Below the pieces are notes generated by a model. That model did not search any database. It was not told where the DNA came from and was given only the letters and a program-made list of their open reading frames with translations. DNA of 64,000 bases from Ewingella sp963519305 (GTDB lineage: Bacteria > Pseudomonadota > Gammaproteobacteria > Enterobacterales > Enterobacteriaceae): the NCBI GenBank assembly GCA_963519305.1, contig CAUQMS010000012.1:1-64000 (forward strand), written 5' to 3'. Position numbers and translations under genes: made by a program. Shown here one piece after another: positions 9,199-17,839 of the stretch (positions are counted from its first letter, which is position 1; every line of letters begins with the position of its first letter).

Positions 9199-12179
9199 TT
9201 TTTAAATACGCTCCCACTGTCGATCCAGTAATGGGTGGCACCTGAACCGCTGGCCGCTAAGGTATTGAGTTTCAATCGTAAATGTTCCGGTGGAATAGGG
9301 GTGCCGTCCTGCAACGTGGCTTCGGCAATTTCAACTTTTTCAGGGCTGTCTGACGTTCCCTCTTTGCTGACTTTGAGTTTCAGCGTCAGCACGTTGTCAC
9401 CGGCAATGCGCCGCGCCAGTTTGTGGTCACTGATAGAGAGCGTATAGAGCGGCGACGCGGGCCAGCGGTCATTGTCCAGCTGGCGGAAACCCAGACACAG
9501 CGGGCCGCGCATCTGGAAACTGACCTGCTGGCTGAGCTGGAAATCGGGCTGGTCGAGGTCGATATCGCTGTAATAGACGTTTTCCGCCGTCAGAGCATTA
9601 TTGCTGTCGAGCATCCCCAGATAGCGGATGGTCGAGTAGGGCTGAAAATCACCGGCCTTGAAGTAGAAACTGTTCAGGCGCAGGTCGAGGGAGAGCAGGC
9701 ACAGCATCGCCCCCACGGCCGCGGTGGATTTCGGGTTCTCAATACGGCCCAGTTTGTTAAACGGATACCAGTCGCTGGTGTGGTAGCCATCGAGCGACAA
9801 AATGCGGTTGGCGGGCAGCGGCTGTAACAACCGGAACAGCGCCTGGATGCCGGGGAAGCGCGAAGGGCGGCCGGTCAGCAACAGCACATCGCAGGCGTAA
9901 AGTGCCACCACTTCACATAACGAGCGCAGCTGCTGGGTAATGTGCATACGCGGCGATAAAAACTCAGCGTGCAGTTTGCTCAGGTTGAGGATCAGCGGCA
10001 CCTGTAAAAGGTCAAACGGTGCGGCGTCACTGCGCAGTTCGCGCTGCACTTCGCTGTTGATGTGATCCAGCACTTTTTGCGTCGGCGACTGGCCTATCAT
10101 CGCGCCAAAGCGGGTTTCAATTTCGGCACCGGCATCCAGCGGGTCAAAGGTTTCATACGTTTCGAGGATCGCCCGTCCGACCGGCATAAATATTTGCAGC
10201 GTCACCTGCTGGCGCAGAATCGACAAACCGTCCATGCGGCCTTCGTGGCCGAACAGTTTGTCCATCAGCGGTTCCGGATTGGCAATGCCGGCTTTTTTCA
10301 GCGCGCCCTGCAAGGCGGGCAGCACGTAGAGCTGGATCACGTCGAGCAGGATATCATCCCCCGCGACTTTGAAGCCTTCACGGAACAGCAAACGCGGCAG
10401 GATTTTGACGTTATTGCCTACGCCGTCGTCCAGCCAGTACTGGGTAATGGCTAAATCCGTGGTGCCGCCGCCGATATCAATGGAGGCGATACGCAAGGTT
10501 TTTCCGGCACTTTCTCCGTCGGCCAGTTCTTTGTCCGGCCGCGCCATGCTGGCGAAAAAGGCTTCGGTCTTACCGGCGAAATTCACCTGGGATTCGTTAT
10601 AGAGATAGACCATCTGACCGCAGGTGGCTTCGTCCCACTCCATTTGTACTTTAGGTACCGGCACCCGGCTTCCTGCCTGTTGTTGCGGTGTGCTGAATGC
10701 TTCATCGGCCGGGTGCCAGCCCATGGCTTTCCACACCACGCCGATGGCCTCAATCATCCTGCGGCGGAAGATTTCGCGCTCGGGTTTGGGCATCGCCGAG
10801 GGCAGGGTCAGAATGATGTTACGCAGCTGACGCGGCGCGGTGGAATGGATCATCTTCATGCGCTGGGCAGCGCTGTTGATCTGCATCAGCGCCTGCGCCA
10901 GCAGTTCAGAGAGCATAAAGGTCATCACCGAGCTGCGGCTGTAGTGCGGCGAAAACACCGGCAGGCGCTCGTCGGCAGGCATCGTAAACAGCGGCTGGCC
11001 TTCATCATTGAAGAGGAAGGTTTGCGGCAAGGCGGTAGCCGGTGGCTCCTGCGCGCAACGGTGCGTACTCTGGCTAAAACGCCAGCCCGGCGCGTAACTC
11101 TCTTCGTCCCACAAATAACGCCGCGGGCTGGAGAGGCCGGTGGAGCCTTCGGTTCCCTGACGCACCAGCGCCATGCGGCTGGCTTCGCGCCCGACGCGCA
11201 CAATTGACGGCCAGATAAAGGCGTCGTCGCGACCGCTTTCAACCGAGAAATTCTGCTTACCGAAGGCGGCTTCGGCAAACTCGATGCGGCTTTCGAACAG
11301 TTCGTTATAGAGCTTATGCGGTTCGTTGAGGTCACGGATTTGCAGCTCATACGTCTGCTTCAGCCCGTTGCTTTCGTCCGGACTCTCTTCTACCAGAATC
11401 CCGCAAGTGTGCGAGTTACCAACGTCGAGGATCAAGTCCACGTTGATGGCCGGTTCCTGCAAGGTGCTGGCGCTGATCTTGATCTCCGGCACCGCTAACT
11501 GCGTGCCCAGCATGTCGAGCAGATTCAGGTAGTGGGCCTGATACTCGAATTCGCGCAGCGCGGTTTTGATGTCGCGCGGGTGGCGGTTTTCGCAGTGGCT
11601 GGCCTGCTGGCTGAAGACTTCGCGCAACCAGCCATCGACCCAGGTGAGATCAAGGAAGTCGCTCAGTTCGTCGTTATAAAAGGCCAGAGCAAAACTAACG
11701 CCGGTTTTGATGTCGTTTTCATTGGGGGCCAGCAGTTCGTTGTCCTGACCTTCGCCATAAACCTGGGTGTCGAACGCCAGGCTGATGCGGTGGGTATGTC
11801 CTTCCTGGTCCGGCTTATCCAGCGCCAGAATCTGCATGCGTGCCCAGTTGTCCGGGCCGCCGGAGAAATTACGCGGTGGCGTGAAGCGCAGGAACGGCAG
11901 TGGTAGCCACACTTTTTCCAGCAGTTTCAGCGACTGTTCCAGCGAGAAGCTGGACTCCGGGCGCACCACTTCCACCTGCATCCCCGGCACCGGCAGGGAA
12001 TATTTGCCGGTCAGCGGGTCGTGGTCGAGGCGCAGCAGCGGGCCGTTGGCGCTTTTGCGCACAAATTTATAGGGCAGATCGGCATCGATGTGCGGCGTTA
12101 ACGCAAAGTCGAGGAACTGAATACCGCTGTTCTGAATCAGCGTAATGCGTTGTTTATAGTCGGTGATCGTCGCCAGCAT
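9195..12179 (-). CDS. srfB: SrfB-like actin/Hsp70-fold ATPase, putative virulence factor
   Basis: A 994-residue cytosolic protein. Three motifs of the actin/Hsp70/sugar-kinase ATPase fold are visible in the right order: phosphate-1 DVGNSHTCG (residues 252-260), phosphate-2 SIDIGGGTTDLA (566-577), and an adenosine-type motif LTGRPSRFPGI (768-778). The first ~240 residues form a separate, unrecognised domain. By analogy with the fold it may undergo ATP-driven conformational change or polymerise; this is not shown by the sequence. It lies between srfA (3-bp gap) and srfC (4-bp overlap), so the three are made together and may form one complex. Confidence 0.87.
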   Translation of the reverse strand: MLATITDYKQRITLIQNSGIQFLDFALTPHIDADLPYKFVRKSANGPLLRLDHDPLTGKYSLPVPGMQVEVVRPESSFSLEQSLKLLEKVWLPLPFLRFTPPRNFSGGPDNWARMQILALDKPDQEGHTHRISLAFDTQVYGEGQDNELLAPNENDIKTGVSFALAFYNDELSDFLDLTWVDGWLREVFSQQASHCENRHPRDIKTALREFEYQAHYLNLLDMLGTQLAVPEIKISASTLQEPAINVDLILDVGNSHTCGILVEESPDESNGLKQTYELQIRDLNEPHKLYNELFESRIEFAEAAFGKQNFSVESGRDDAFIWPSIVRVGREASRMALVRQGTEGSTGLSSPRRYLWDEESYAPGWRFSQSTHRCAQEPPATALPQTFLFNDEGQPLFTMPADERLPVFSPHYSRSSVMTFMLSELLAQALMQINSAAQRMKMIHSTAPRQLRNIILTLPSAMPKPEREIFRRRMIEAIGVVWKAMGWHPADEAFSTPQQQAGSRVPVPKVQMEWDEATCGQMVYLYNESQVNFAGKTEAFFASMARPDKELADGESAGKTLRIASIDIGGGTTDLAITQYWLDDGVGNNVKILPRLLFREGFKVAGDDILLDVIQLYVLPALQGALKKAGIANPEPLMDKLFGHEGRMDGLSILRQQVTLQIFMPVGRAILETYETFDPLDAGAEIETRFGAMIGQSPTQKVLDHINSEVQRELRSDAAPFDLLQVPLILNLSKLHAEFLSPRMHITQQLRSLCEVVALYACDVLLLTGRPSRFPGIQALFRLLQPLPANRILSLDGYHTSDWYPFNKLGRIENPKSTAAVGAMLCLLSLDLRLNSFYFKAGDFQPYSTIRYLGMLDSNNALTAENVYYSDIDLDQPDFQLSQQVSFQMRGPLCLGFRQLDNDRWPASPLYTLSISDHKLARRIAGDNVLTLKLKVSKEGTSDSPEKVEIAEATLQDGTPIPPEHLRLKLNTLAASGSGATHYWIDSGSVFKK

Positions 12180-12182
12180 CGG

Positions 12183-13523
12183 TTATTTACTCTCACGCTT
12201 CATGGTCATCGGGAAGACCGTGTTGCCGTCGTAGCGGCCCTTACAATCTGCGGGTCCGGTCAGGGACTGGGTACAGACGATCTCCGGCATCTGGTAGCGG
12301 GAGCCGTCGCTGCATTTGGCTTTAAACCGGCTGTTGATCACCAGATTGCCGGAGCTCATCAGCCCGGCGCTGATATCCGCCTTACAGCTCATGCCGTCGC
12401 CATATTGGATACGCGCCGTGCCTTTACCGTTTTTAATCTGATACTTCAGGCTCGGTGGTTTGCCGGTGACCGGGGTTTTGATGTCCAGCATCACCCGCCA
12501 CGTACCGTTGAGGAATCGGGTCGAGCCGACTTTGACTGCATCCGGCGGCATGGTCAGGGCATTCTTGTCTTCAGGTGTGGCCGCTGCTGGCTGGGGTTCG
12601 GCGATTGCCGGGGCTGGCGTTGCCGCGACAGGTGCTGCGACAGGCGCTGCGGGCTCCTGCACCACGGCTGGCGGAGCCACGACCGGTTCCGGCGCGATGA
12701 CCGGTGGCGCAATGACGGCCGCCGGTTTTTCTTCTGCAATGGTCGGCGTGGCGGGCAGGGCACGTTTTTCTGCAACAACCGGCGCTGTCGGTTTTTCCGC
12801 GACAGGTTTGGCATCCGGTGCCAGTGCGCCGCTGAACTGCATCACCAGCGTTGCCAGCAGGGCGGCTCCGGGAATTAACCACCAGAAACGCAACAGACTT
12901 TTGGCCGAAGACGGTTGTGCAACGGGAGCGGCAATGGCGGTATCGGGTTCGGATGCTGGCGCTGCTTTAGGCGTGGAGACCGGTACTGCTTTCGCAGCCG
13001 TCGCCACCGGCAGATCCACCAGCGAATATTCAGGGGGCGCCACCGGCGGACGCAGGCAGTCCAGCGCATCGGCACGGAATTTTTTATCCAGATGCACGAA
13101 GCCCCAGAAGGTCAGAACCGGTTTGCCGTCCACCAGATAGACGTGATTCTGGTCGGGAAACTGAATGGCTTTGGCGAGCAGGGCACCAAACAGCTGCTGG
13201 CCGGGTTTATCCGACTTCAGCGCCTTCTGACAAAGGGAGTGAACAACGACGCGGCACTGTTCGAGCTGCGTCACGGCAGAGGCGCGTTCTTTGTCGGTGG
13301 CGGCCAGCCATGAGGTCACTTTGCCCGCGACGGGCGAATACCAGTCAATGCGGTCGCCCGCTTCATCAGGCTGAGGTATGGCTAATACGTTGGCGACGGC
13401 GTGCTGATTGCGAAGGCGCAGCGTTTCCCGTAACTGCAGGGCTGAGGCATAAACCGGCTGGCCGTTTTCCCCCAAAGCCAGAATTTCGTCCAAACTTCCA
13501 CTGCGTAAAAATGATTTTGCCAC
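12183..13523 (-). CDS. srfA: SrfA-like membrane protein, putative virulence factor
   Basis: First gene of the srfABC operon. Family proteins begin close to VAKSFLRSGSLDEILALGENG, so I place the start at the GTG at 13523 (446 residues); an in-frame ATG at 13583 would add 20 residues without family-like sequence. An N-terminal cytosolic domain of about 210 residues is followed by one transmembrane helix (~213-233), a Pro/Ala/Val-rich linker of about 110 residues, and a C-terminal domain with four cysteines (SCKADIS, KCSDGS, VCTQ, DCKGR) that likely sits in the periplasm with disulphides. This makes SrfA the natural membrane anchor for the two cytosolic NTPases. Confidence 0.83.
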   Translation of the reverse strand: MAKSFLRSGSLDEILALGENGQPVYASALQLRETLRLRNQHAVANVLAIPQPDEAGDRIDWYSPVAGKVTSWLAATDKERASAVTQLEQCRVVVHSLCQKALKSDKPGQQLFGALLAKAIQFPDQNHVYLVDGKPVLTFWGFVHLDKKFRADALDCLRPPVAPPEYSLVDLPVATAAKAVPVSTPKAAPASEPDTAIAAPVAQPSSAKSLLRFWWLIPGAALLATLVMQFSGALAPDAKPVAEKPTAPVVAEKRALPATPTIAEEKPAAVIAPPVIAPEPVVAPPAVVQEPAAPVAAPVAATPAPAIAEPQPAAATPEDKNALTMPPDAVKVGSTRFLNGTWRVMLDIKTPVTGKPPSLKYQIKNGKGTARIQYGDGMSCKADISAGLMSSGNLVINSRFKAKCSDGSRYQMPEIVCTQSLTGPADCKGRYDGNTVFPMTMKRESK

Positions 13524-13675
13524 GCAAAAATAGTCCCATATTGGAGGAGCCAGAGCCGATGTCAGCGGCAGAAAATAATGCACTATCGGCGATTGTGGTG
13601 ATTTTACCGTCAGCCGCTGGCAATCAAACGCAGGAATAAGGGGGTAAAGCGGGGCTTGTTTGACTTAGTGCATCA

Positions 13676-13804
13676 TCAGGCGCAGACCTCGCCGACGCTG
13701 GCAGGGGCAAAGATCTGGCTGCCCAGCGTCTGAGCTTTAGCCAGCCGGGCGTTAATCCCGGCCGGTTCCGCTGAAAACAGCCGTTCTGACGTCACGACCG
13801 GAGA
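13676..13804 (-). pseudogene. 3' remnant encoding a BRCT-like domain tail
   Basis: Reading the minus strand from about 13804 to a TGA at 13676 gives about 42 residues, VVTSERLFSAEPAGIN then RLAKAQTLGSQIF. The pattern (S/T)E..F....G...(K/R)..KA..LG..I resembles the end of BRCT domains, as found in NAD-dependent DNA ligase and in some exonucleases. There is no start and the frame stops being gene-like at the junction with the Fic fragment. It is the C-terminal stub of a lost gene; which gene is not certain. Confidence 0.5.
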
Positions 13805-14451
13805 ACCTTATTAACGAAGGTGTTACAACCTAAATATGACCTGATGAAGATCGCGCTGGCTCACCATCGATTTGGCTGGATCCATCCTTTTGGAAACGGT
13901 AATGGCAGGACCGTCAGGCTTCTTACCTACGCGTTGCTCATCAAATATGGGTTTAACGTACAAACGGGTGGGAGAGTGCTAAATCCGACAGCCGCTTTTT
14001 GTCACGACCGGGAACGTTATTACGCGATGCTCTCTGAAGCCGATACAGGAACACCAGCAGGATTAGAGGCGTGGTGTCTGTACGTCTTGTCCGGAATTTC
14101 TTATGAACTCCGAAAAGTTGACCCGTTAACTAAACACGCCTTTCTTAGCAGCAAAATTTTATTTCCAGCGCTCGATTATTCCGCTCAGAGAGGGCTTATC
14201 AATGAAATGGCACATAAAGTCCTTAAAAAACCGTTTCGTCAGGCACGGTGAAAGCTGCTGATTTAAAACAGGTCCTTCATGAAATGAAGGCAGCTCAGAT
14301 CACTTATCAGATTGGTAAATTAGTCGACAGGGGGCTTTTACAACCTGTAGAACAGGGTGCAAGAAGTTACACGGCCAAATTCTCCAATTCTTATCTGATT
14401 CGTGGTGTGATTCAAACACTACGAAAAGAGGGGTTTATTCCTGATTTTTAA
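13805..14451 (+). pseudogene. Fic-domain protein, 5'-truncated and frameshifted
   Basis: The first open segment (to 14251) contains the Fic catalytic motif HPFGNGNGRTVR, which in intact proteins transfers AMP or another phosphate-containing group to targets. It begins abruptly inside the domain, with the N-terminal half and any inhibitory helix missing. Near 14240 the frame changes by one base; the second segment (14248-14451) carries the C-terminal winged helix found in this Fic subfamily (QITYQIGKLVDRGLL ... RGVIQTLRKEGFI). The gene cannot make a functional protein as it stands. It abuts the BRCT-like remnant at about 13805, so a deletion probably joined two broken genes. Confidence 0.8.
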
Positions 14452-14548
14452 CTCCCGCGCGCGCTCTTTCTCCGATTTGAACTACCCTTTTCCTATCACG
14501 CAATTGTCGAAAATAATGTTACTCAATCCATGTTAACCGGAGGCGTCC

Positions 14549-15904
14549 ATGAGTTTTTTGGGGTGGACAGCGGCGGTGGGTGGACTGCTGTTGCTGATGT
14601 CACTGGCATCGGGCTGGATCCACCGCAGCCCGGTGACCTCATTTGGTTTATATCTCGCGGCGGGCGTTGCCTGCGGTCCCTGGGCACTGGATCTGCTGCA
14701 TATCGATATCGTGGCGCATTCAGAACTGACCGGTCGGCTGACCGAGATCGCTATGGCCGCCTCGCTGTTTATCACTGGCCTGAAACTGCGGATTCCTTTT
14801 CGTAATCACGGCTGGCGTATGGGCGTGCGGCTGGCGTTTCCCGGCATGCTGCTGACCGTGGCGGGTGTCACGGTGGTGGCGCACTATCTCACCGGTCTTT
14901 CCTGGCCAATGGCGCTGGCGTTTGGGGCGATTGTGGCACCGACCGATCCGGTGCTCGCCAGTTTGATTTCCGTCAATGATGCCAGCGACGACGATAATCT
15001 GCGCGTCTCGCTCTCGAGTGAGGCGGGCATGAATGACGGTTCGGCGCTGCCGATCCTCATGCTGGCCCTGCTGCTGATGAACTTCACCGAACCGCTCACG
15101 TACCTGCAAATAGGTCATTGGGCGCTGGTGGATGTGCTGTGGGCACTGCTTGGTGGACTGGGGATTGGCTACGGGCTGGGGCGTCTGATTGGGCTGCTGG
15201 CTACCCGGCTGCGTCATGCACAGGGCGATATTGCGCCGAGTGATTTTATCGCTCTCTCGCTGATTGCCCTGAGCTACGCCGCCGCGCAGAGTCTGGATGC
15301 CTCAGGGTTTTTAGCTGCCTTTGCTGCCGGTGTCGGTTTGCGCAGCGCGGAGTTACGCATTGTTAATCTGCATCCGCCGGAGAATATGGCCGACGATTTG
15401 CGCTACCGTCCCGCTGAGGAGCTGGTGAATCCGCACAGCCGCCACTCATTTGGCGAGGGCGGCCCGGCAAAATCGATGGGGCTGGTGGTCGGGGATGCTC
15501 TTTCATTCGGCGATACCATTGAGCGTCTGTTTGCGGCCGCCATTATTGTGTTGTTGGGGATTACGTTATCCCAGCACTGGGAACCGACAGGATTACTCAT
15601 CGCCGCGATACTGTTTATCGTTATCCGTCCGGCGTCGGTGTATATCGCCACTATGGGCGGGCATGCACCGCGCGCCCGCCGTCTGATGATTGGCTGGCTC
15701 GGGATCCGCGGTATCGGCAGTATCAACTATATTGCTTATGCCTATACCCACGGCATGGCGGGTGCGGAAGCTGCCCGGATGGCGGACATTGCGTTTACGG
15801 TTATTGTGACCAGCGTATTAGTGCACGGTTTAACGGTGACGCCGCTGCTTAACTGGCGACAGAGGCGACAGGCGTTGCATGCCGAGCGCGAAAAAGAGAA
15901 GTGA
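14549..15904 (+). CDS. CPA1-type Na+(K+)/H+ antiporter
   Basis: A 451-residue polytopic inner-membrane protein with about twelve hydrophobic segments. It belongs to the monovalent cation:proton antiporter-1 (NhaP/NHE) family and should exchange Na+ or K+ for protons. Key motifs are APTDPVLAS (residues ~131-139, with the conserved Thr-Asp-Pro) and SEAGMNDGSALP (~153-164), whose Asn-Asp pair is the ion-binding centre of electroneutral exchangers. A cytosolic loop with PAEELVNPHSRHSFGEGG separates two late helices. A good Shine-Dalgarno (CCGGAGG) precedes the ATG. It has no operon partner; the exact ion cannot be told. Confidence 0.88.
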   Translation: MSFLGWTAAVGGLLLLMSLASGWIHRSPVTSFGLYLAAGVACGPWALDLLHIDIVAHSELTGRLTEIAMAASLFITGLKLRIPFRNHGWRMGVRLAFPGMLLTVAGVTVVAHYLTGLSWPMALAFGAIVAPTDPVLASLISVNDASDDDNLRVSLSSEAGMNDGSALPILMLALLLMNFTEPLTYLQIGHWALVDVLWALLGGLGIGYGLGRLIGLLATRLRHAQGDIAPSDFIALSLIALSYAAAQSLDASGFLAAFAAGVGLRSAELRIVNLHPPENMADDLRYRPAEELVNPHSRHSFGEGGPAKSMGLVVGDALSFGDTIERLFAAAIIVLLGITLSQHWEPTGLLIAAILFIVIRPASVYIATMGGHAPRARRLMIGWLGIRGIGSINYIAYAYTHGMAGAEAARMADIAFTVIVTSVLVHGLTVTPLLNWRQRRQALHAEREKEK

Positions 15905-15958
15905 CCGGAGGCTGCGCGCCCTGACGCTGTACAGCAGCGGGAAGAGGCGGGGGAATAA

Positions 15959-15982
15959 TCGGGCGCAGCACTCCGCGCCCGA
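15959..15982 (-). terminator. Hairpin downstream of the YgdR-like gene
   Basis: TCGGGCGC (15959-15966) pairs perfectly with GCGCCCGA (15975-15982) around an 8-nt loop. On the minus strand it starts 11 bp after the lipoprotein stop and is followed by TTATT, so it is probably the terminator of that gene. The T-run is weak. Confidence 0.5.
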
Positions 15983-15992
15983 CTGGCTTAAC

Positions 15993-16217
15993 TTACTTAC
16001 CGATTTCAGACATCACTTTCACGTCGGTTTGGGCGATCTGACGCTCTTTCCCCCAGGCATCTTTGTACTTAATCAGGCCGGTATCTTTGTCCACTTTCGG
16101 TTTACCTTCGCTGACGATGGTCCGCCCGTCGTTGGTCTGAATAGCATAGTTACTGGAACAGCCCGCCAGCAGGGCTGAGAGAACAAGTGCTGATGCTAAA
16201 AGATAACTTCTTTTCAT
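15993..16217 (-). CDS. Small YgdI/YgdR-like lipoprotein (DUF903)
   Basis: A 74-residue lipoprotein with a typical signal peptide ending in the lipobox LLAGC at residue 20. The mature part, SSNYAIQTNDGRTIVSEGKP and onward, is the compact SH3-like DUF903 domain of the enterobacterial YgdI/YgdR family. Its role is unknown. The residue after the cysteine is serine, so outer-membrane sorting is expected. An AAGGAGTAGG Shine-Dalgarno precedes the ATG. It converges on the antiporter gene and is probably monocistronic. Confidence 0.88.
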   Translation of the reverse strand: MKRSYLLASALVLSALLAGCSSNYAIQTNDGRTIVSEGKPKVDKDTGLIKYKDAWGKERQIAQTDVKVMSEIGK

Positions 16218-16540
16218 AACCTACTCCTTGTCGTTAAGCCTGATTAAGGTTTAGCACAGGATCAAAATTGGACCAGTAAATCGATGCATTTACGCGACGA
16301 AATGCGAATTTCGGCCCTGAGTATCTCTTTTTTACCGTCAGCTGGCCGACCTGCTGGACAGGACGCTTGACGTATAGGAAATTGAAACAATTTCAGCTCC
16401 GGAATGAGTTGGCTAAAATTTATCCACCATTCGATTCGTATGCTCCTGGGACAGTCAGCGCTCCACAGACTGGTGATGATTTGTGATTTTTCAGGTCATT
16501 TTTCAGGCTGTCAGAGTGCGCAAGGCGGATCTTCCCTGCC
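16218..16540. other. Intergenic region without a recognisable gene
   Basis: About 320 bp that hold the promoter of the YgdR-like gene at the left end. A short open stretch on the plus strand (about 16320-16483) contains TGRLTYRKLKQFQLRNELAK, which looks protein-like but has no start and no family I recognise. It is probably a remnant at the left edge of the accessory island. Confidence 0.4.
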
Positions 16541-16840
16541 TCAGGCCGGGATGTACCTCATCAGGCTGATATCCCGTGCGTGGATTTTCAGCCCCTGCGC
16601 ATTCAGCCCCGCCACCGCGCGACGGTAGACCATATGGCCGCCACATAGGATGCATTCGAACGGGTCATGTCGCAGGTGCTGCTTACTCATCTGCGCGTAG
16701 CAAACCTTTGGCACCGGCTCCGGTTTTTCCACCTCCAGCGCCCGGTACACCTGCGGCAGCTTTTCTCCGCACACCCGGTTAGCCAGAAAACCAAAGGAAG
16801 GTAACATGCTGTTTTTTAAGATGTTGCCTATTTAACCAAC
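16541..16840 (-). pseudogene. IS91-family transposase, C-terminal fragment
   Basis: The reading frame to 16541 carries FGFLANRVCGEKLPQVYRAL, CILCGGHMVYRRAVAGLNAQ and RDISLMRYIPA, the end of IS91-type (rolling-circle, HUH) transposases, including part of the Cys-rich segment. Only about 90-100 residues remain of roughly 400, and the catalytic tyrosine and HUH region are absent. No ends of an IS91 element were found. It marks an old mobile-element event beside the toxin-antitoxin pair. Confidence 0.75.
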
Positions 16841-16922
16841 AACGCAACTTTTGCCAACTTCATGTCACTCATGCGACAGAGCCGGCTGAACGGAGCACTT
16901 AAACTTGACTAGGAGGGGGTTG

Positions 16923-16974
16923 TTGTAAACCTGTACTACAGAGGATATAGTATGTGTACGGATTTATTCCGTAC
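16923..16974 (+). promoter_or_regulatory. Promoter and operator of the toxin-antitoxin pair
   Basis: TTGTAA (16923-16928) and TATAGT (16946-16951) form a promoter with a 17-bp spacer. Just downstream lies a perfect 7-bp inverted repeat, GTACGGA-N5-TCCGTAC (16956-16974), where the antitoxin would bind to repress its own operon. It is 67 bp upstream of the antitoxin start. Confidence 0.7.
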
Positions 16975-17041
16975 GCGGGTGGGCTCTCATTGAGTTCATT
17001 GGTTATTTTTTAAGTCTTAGTTACTCTCAGAGGAGTGCGGT

Positions 17042-17311
17042 ATGTCTGCCCTGAAAAAACAACGAATCGACCTTAGACTAAACGATGAAGATAAAAGTAT
17101 GATCGAGGAAGCTGCGGCAATGACGAATCAGTCTGTCACACAGTTTATGTTAAGTAGTGCCTCAGAACGAGCCGCCGAAGTTATTGAGCAACATCGTCGA
17201 CTGATACTCAACGAGGAATCGTGGAGGCTCGTGATGAATGCAATCAGCAATCCAGCTATGCCTAATGAAAGGTTGAAACAAGCAGCAAAACGTCTACAGA
17301 GCATGGAGTAG
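17042..17311 (+). CDS. DUF1778 antitoxin (TacA-like)
   Basis: An 89-residue antitoxin with an N-terminal ribbon-helix-helix (residues ~5-50: KQRIDLRLNDEDKSMIEEAA, then SVTQFMLSSASERAAEVI) that binds DNA as a dimer, and a C-terminal arm that wraps the partner toxin. Members of this family pair with GNAT acetyltransferase toxins and autorepress. The toxin starts 3 bp downstream. A perfect dyad sits upstream. GAGGAGTGCGG provides the Shine-Dalgarno. The pair is bounded by transposase fragments on both sides, suggesting acquisition by transfer. Confidence 0.9.
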   Translation: MSALKKQRIDLRLNDEDKSMIEEAAAMTNQSVTQFMLSSASERAAEVIEQHRRLILNEESWRLVMNAISNPAMPNERLKQAAKRLQSME

Positions 17312-17314
17312 AAA

Positions 17315-17839
17315 GTGGACGAGCTGACAATAGAGATTCTTAGTGAGGACGTTGAATACAATCTTGCCGAATTTGACTGCGGTGAAGCTTCTTTGAATGT
17401 GTTTTTAAGTGATCATTTAAGACGCCAACATGATGGGAAGATTTTACGTGGTTATGTTCTTCGAACCCGAGAGAACGTCCCGAAAGTATTAGGCTACTAC
17501 ACGTTATCGGGCAGTTGCTTTGAAAGAGCAACGCTGCCGTCTAAGACACAGCAGAAGAAAGTGCCTTACCATAATGTTCCCAGTGTCACCCTTGGCCGTT
17601 TAGCGATAGATAAATCGCTTCACAAACAAGGCTATGGCTCTATGCTGGTTACGCACGCTATGCGTGTAGTTTATCGAGCATCTTTAGCTGTCGGTGTGCA
17701 TGGGCTCTTTGTCGAAGCACTTAATGATAAGGCTAAGAATTTCTATATTAGCCTGGGTTTCACCGCGTTAGTGGGTGAGAATGATAACGCTTTGTTTTAT
17801 CCGACTAAATCTATTGAGAAACTGTTTCCCGAAGGCTGA
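17315..17839 (+). CDS. GNAT acetyltransferase toxin (TacT/AtaT-like)
   Basis: A 174-residue GNAT-fold protein. Known relatives acetylate the amino acid on charged tRNAs and stop translation. The acetyl-CoA pyrophosphate-binding loop is visible as HKQGYGS after the strand VTLGRLAIDKS (residues ~90-109), and the C-terminal half ends with NDKAKNFYISLGF, a typical GNAT motif B with the Tyr that acts as general acid. The start is a GTG at 17315, only 3 bp after the antitoxin stop, so translation is coupled. Which tRNA it would modify cannot be read from the sequence. No disruption is seen. Confidence 0.9.
   Translation: MDELTIEILSEDVEYNLAEFDCGEASLNVFLSDHLRRQHDGKILRGYVLRTRENVPKVLGYYTLSGSCFERATLPSKTQQKKVPYHNVPSVTLGRLAIDKSLHKQGYGSMLVTHAMRVVYRASLAVGVHGLFVEALNDKAKNFYISLGFTALVGENDNALFYPTKSIEKLFPEG

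Noticed and set aside
8443..11906. Plus-strand open frames opposite srfB and srfC.
   Set aside because: They are shadows of strong coding frames; their products are Arg/Gln/His-rich with no family features.
13310..13639. A plus-strand frame of about 109 codons across the srfA start, with GGAGGAG before an ATG at 13559.
   Set aside because: Most of it is antisense to srfA, and the remaining 26 residues show no recognisable feature.
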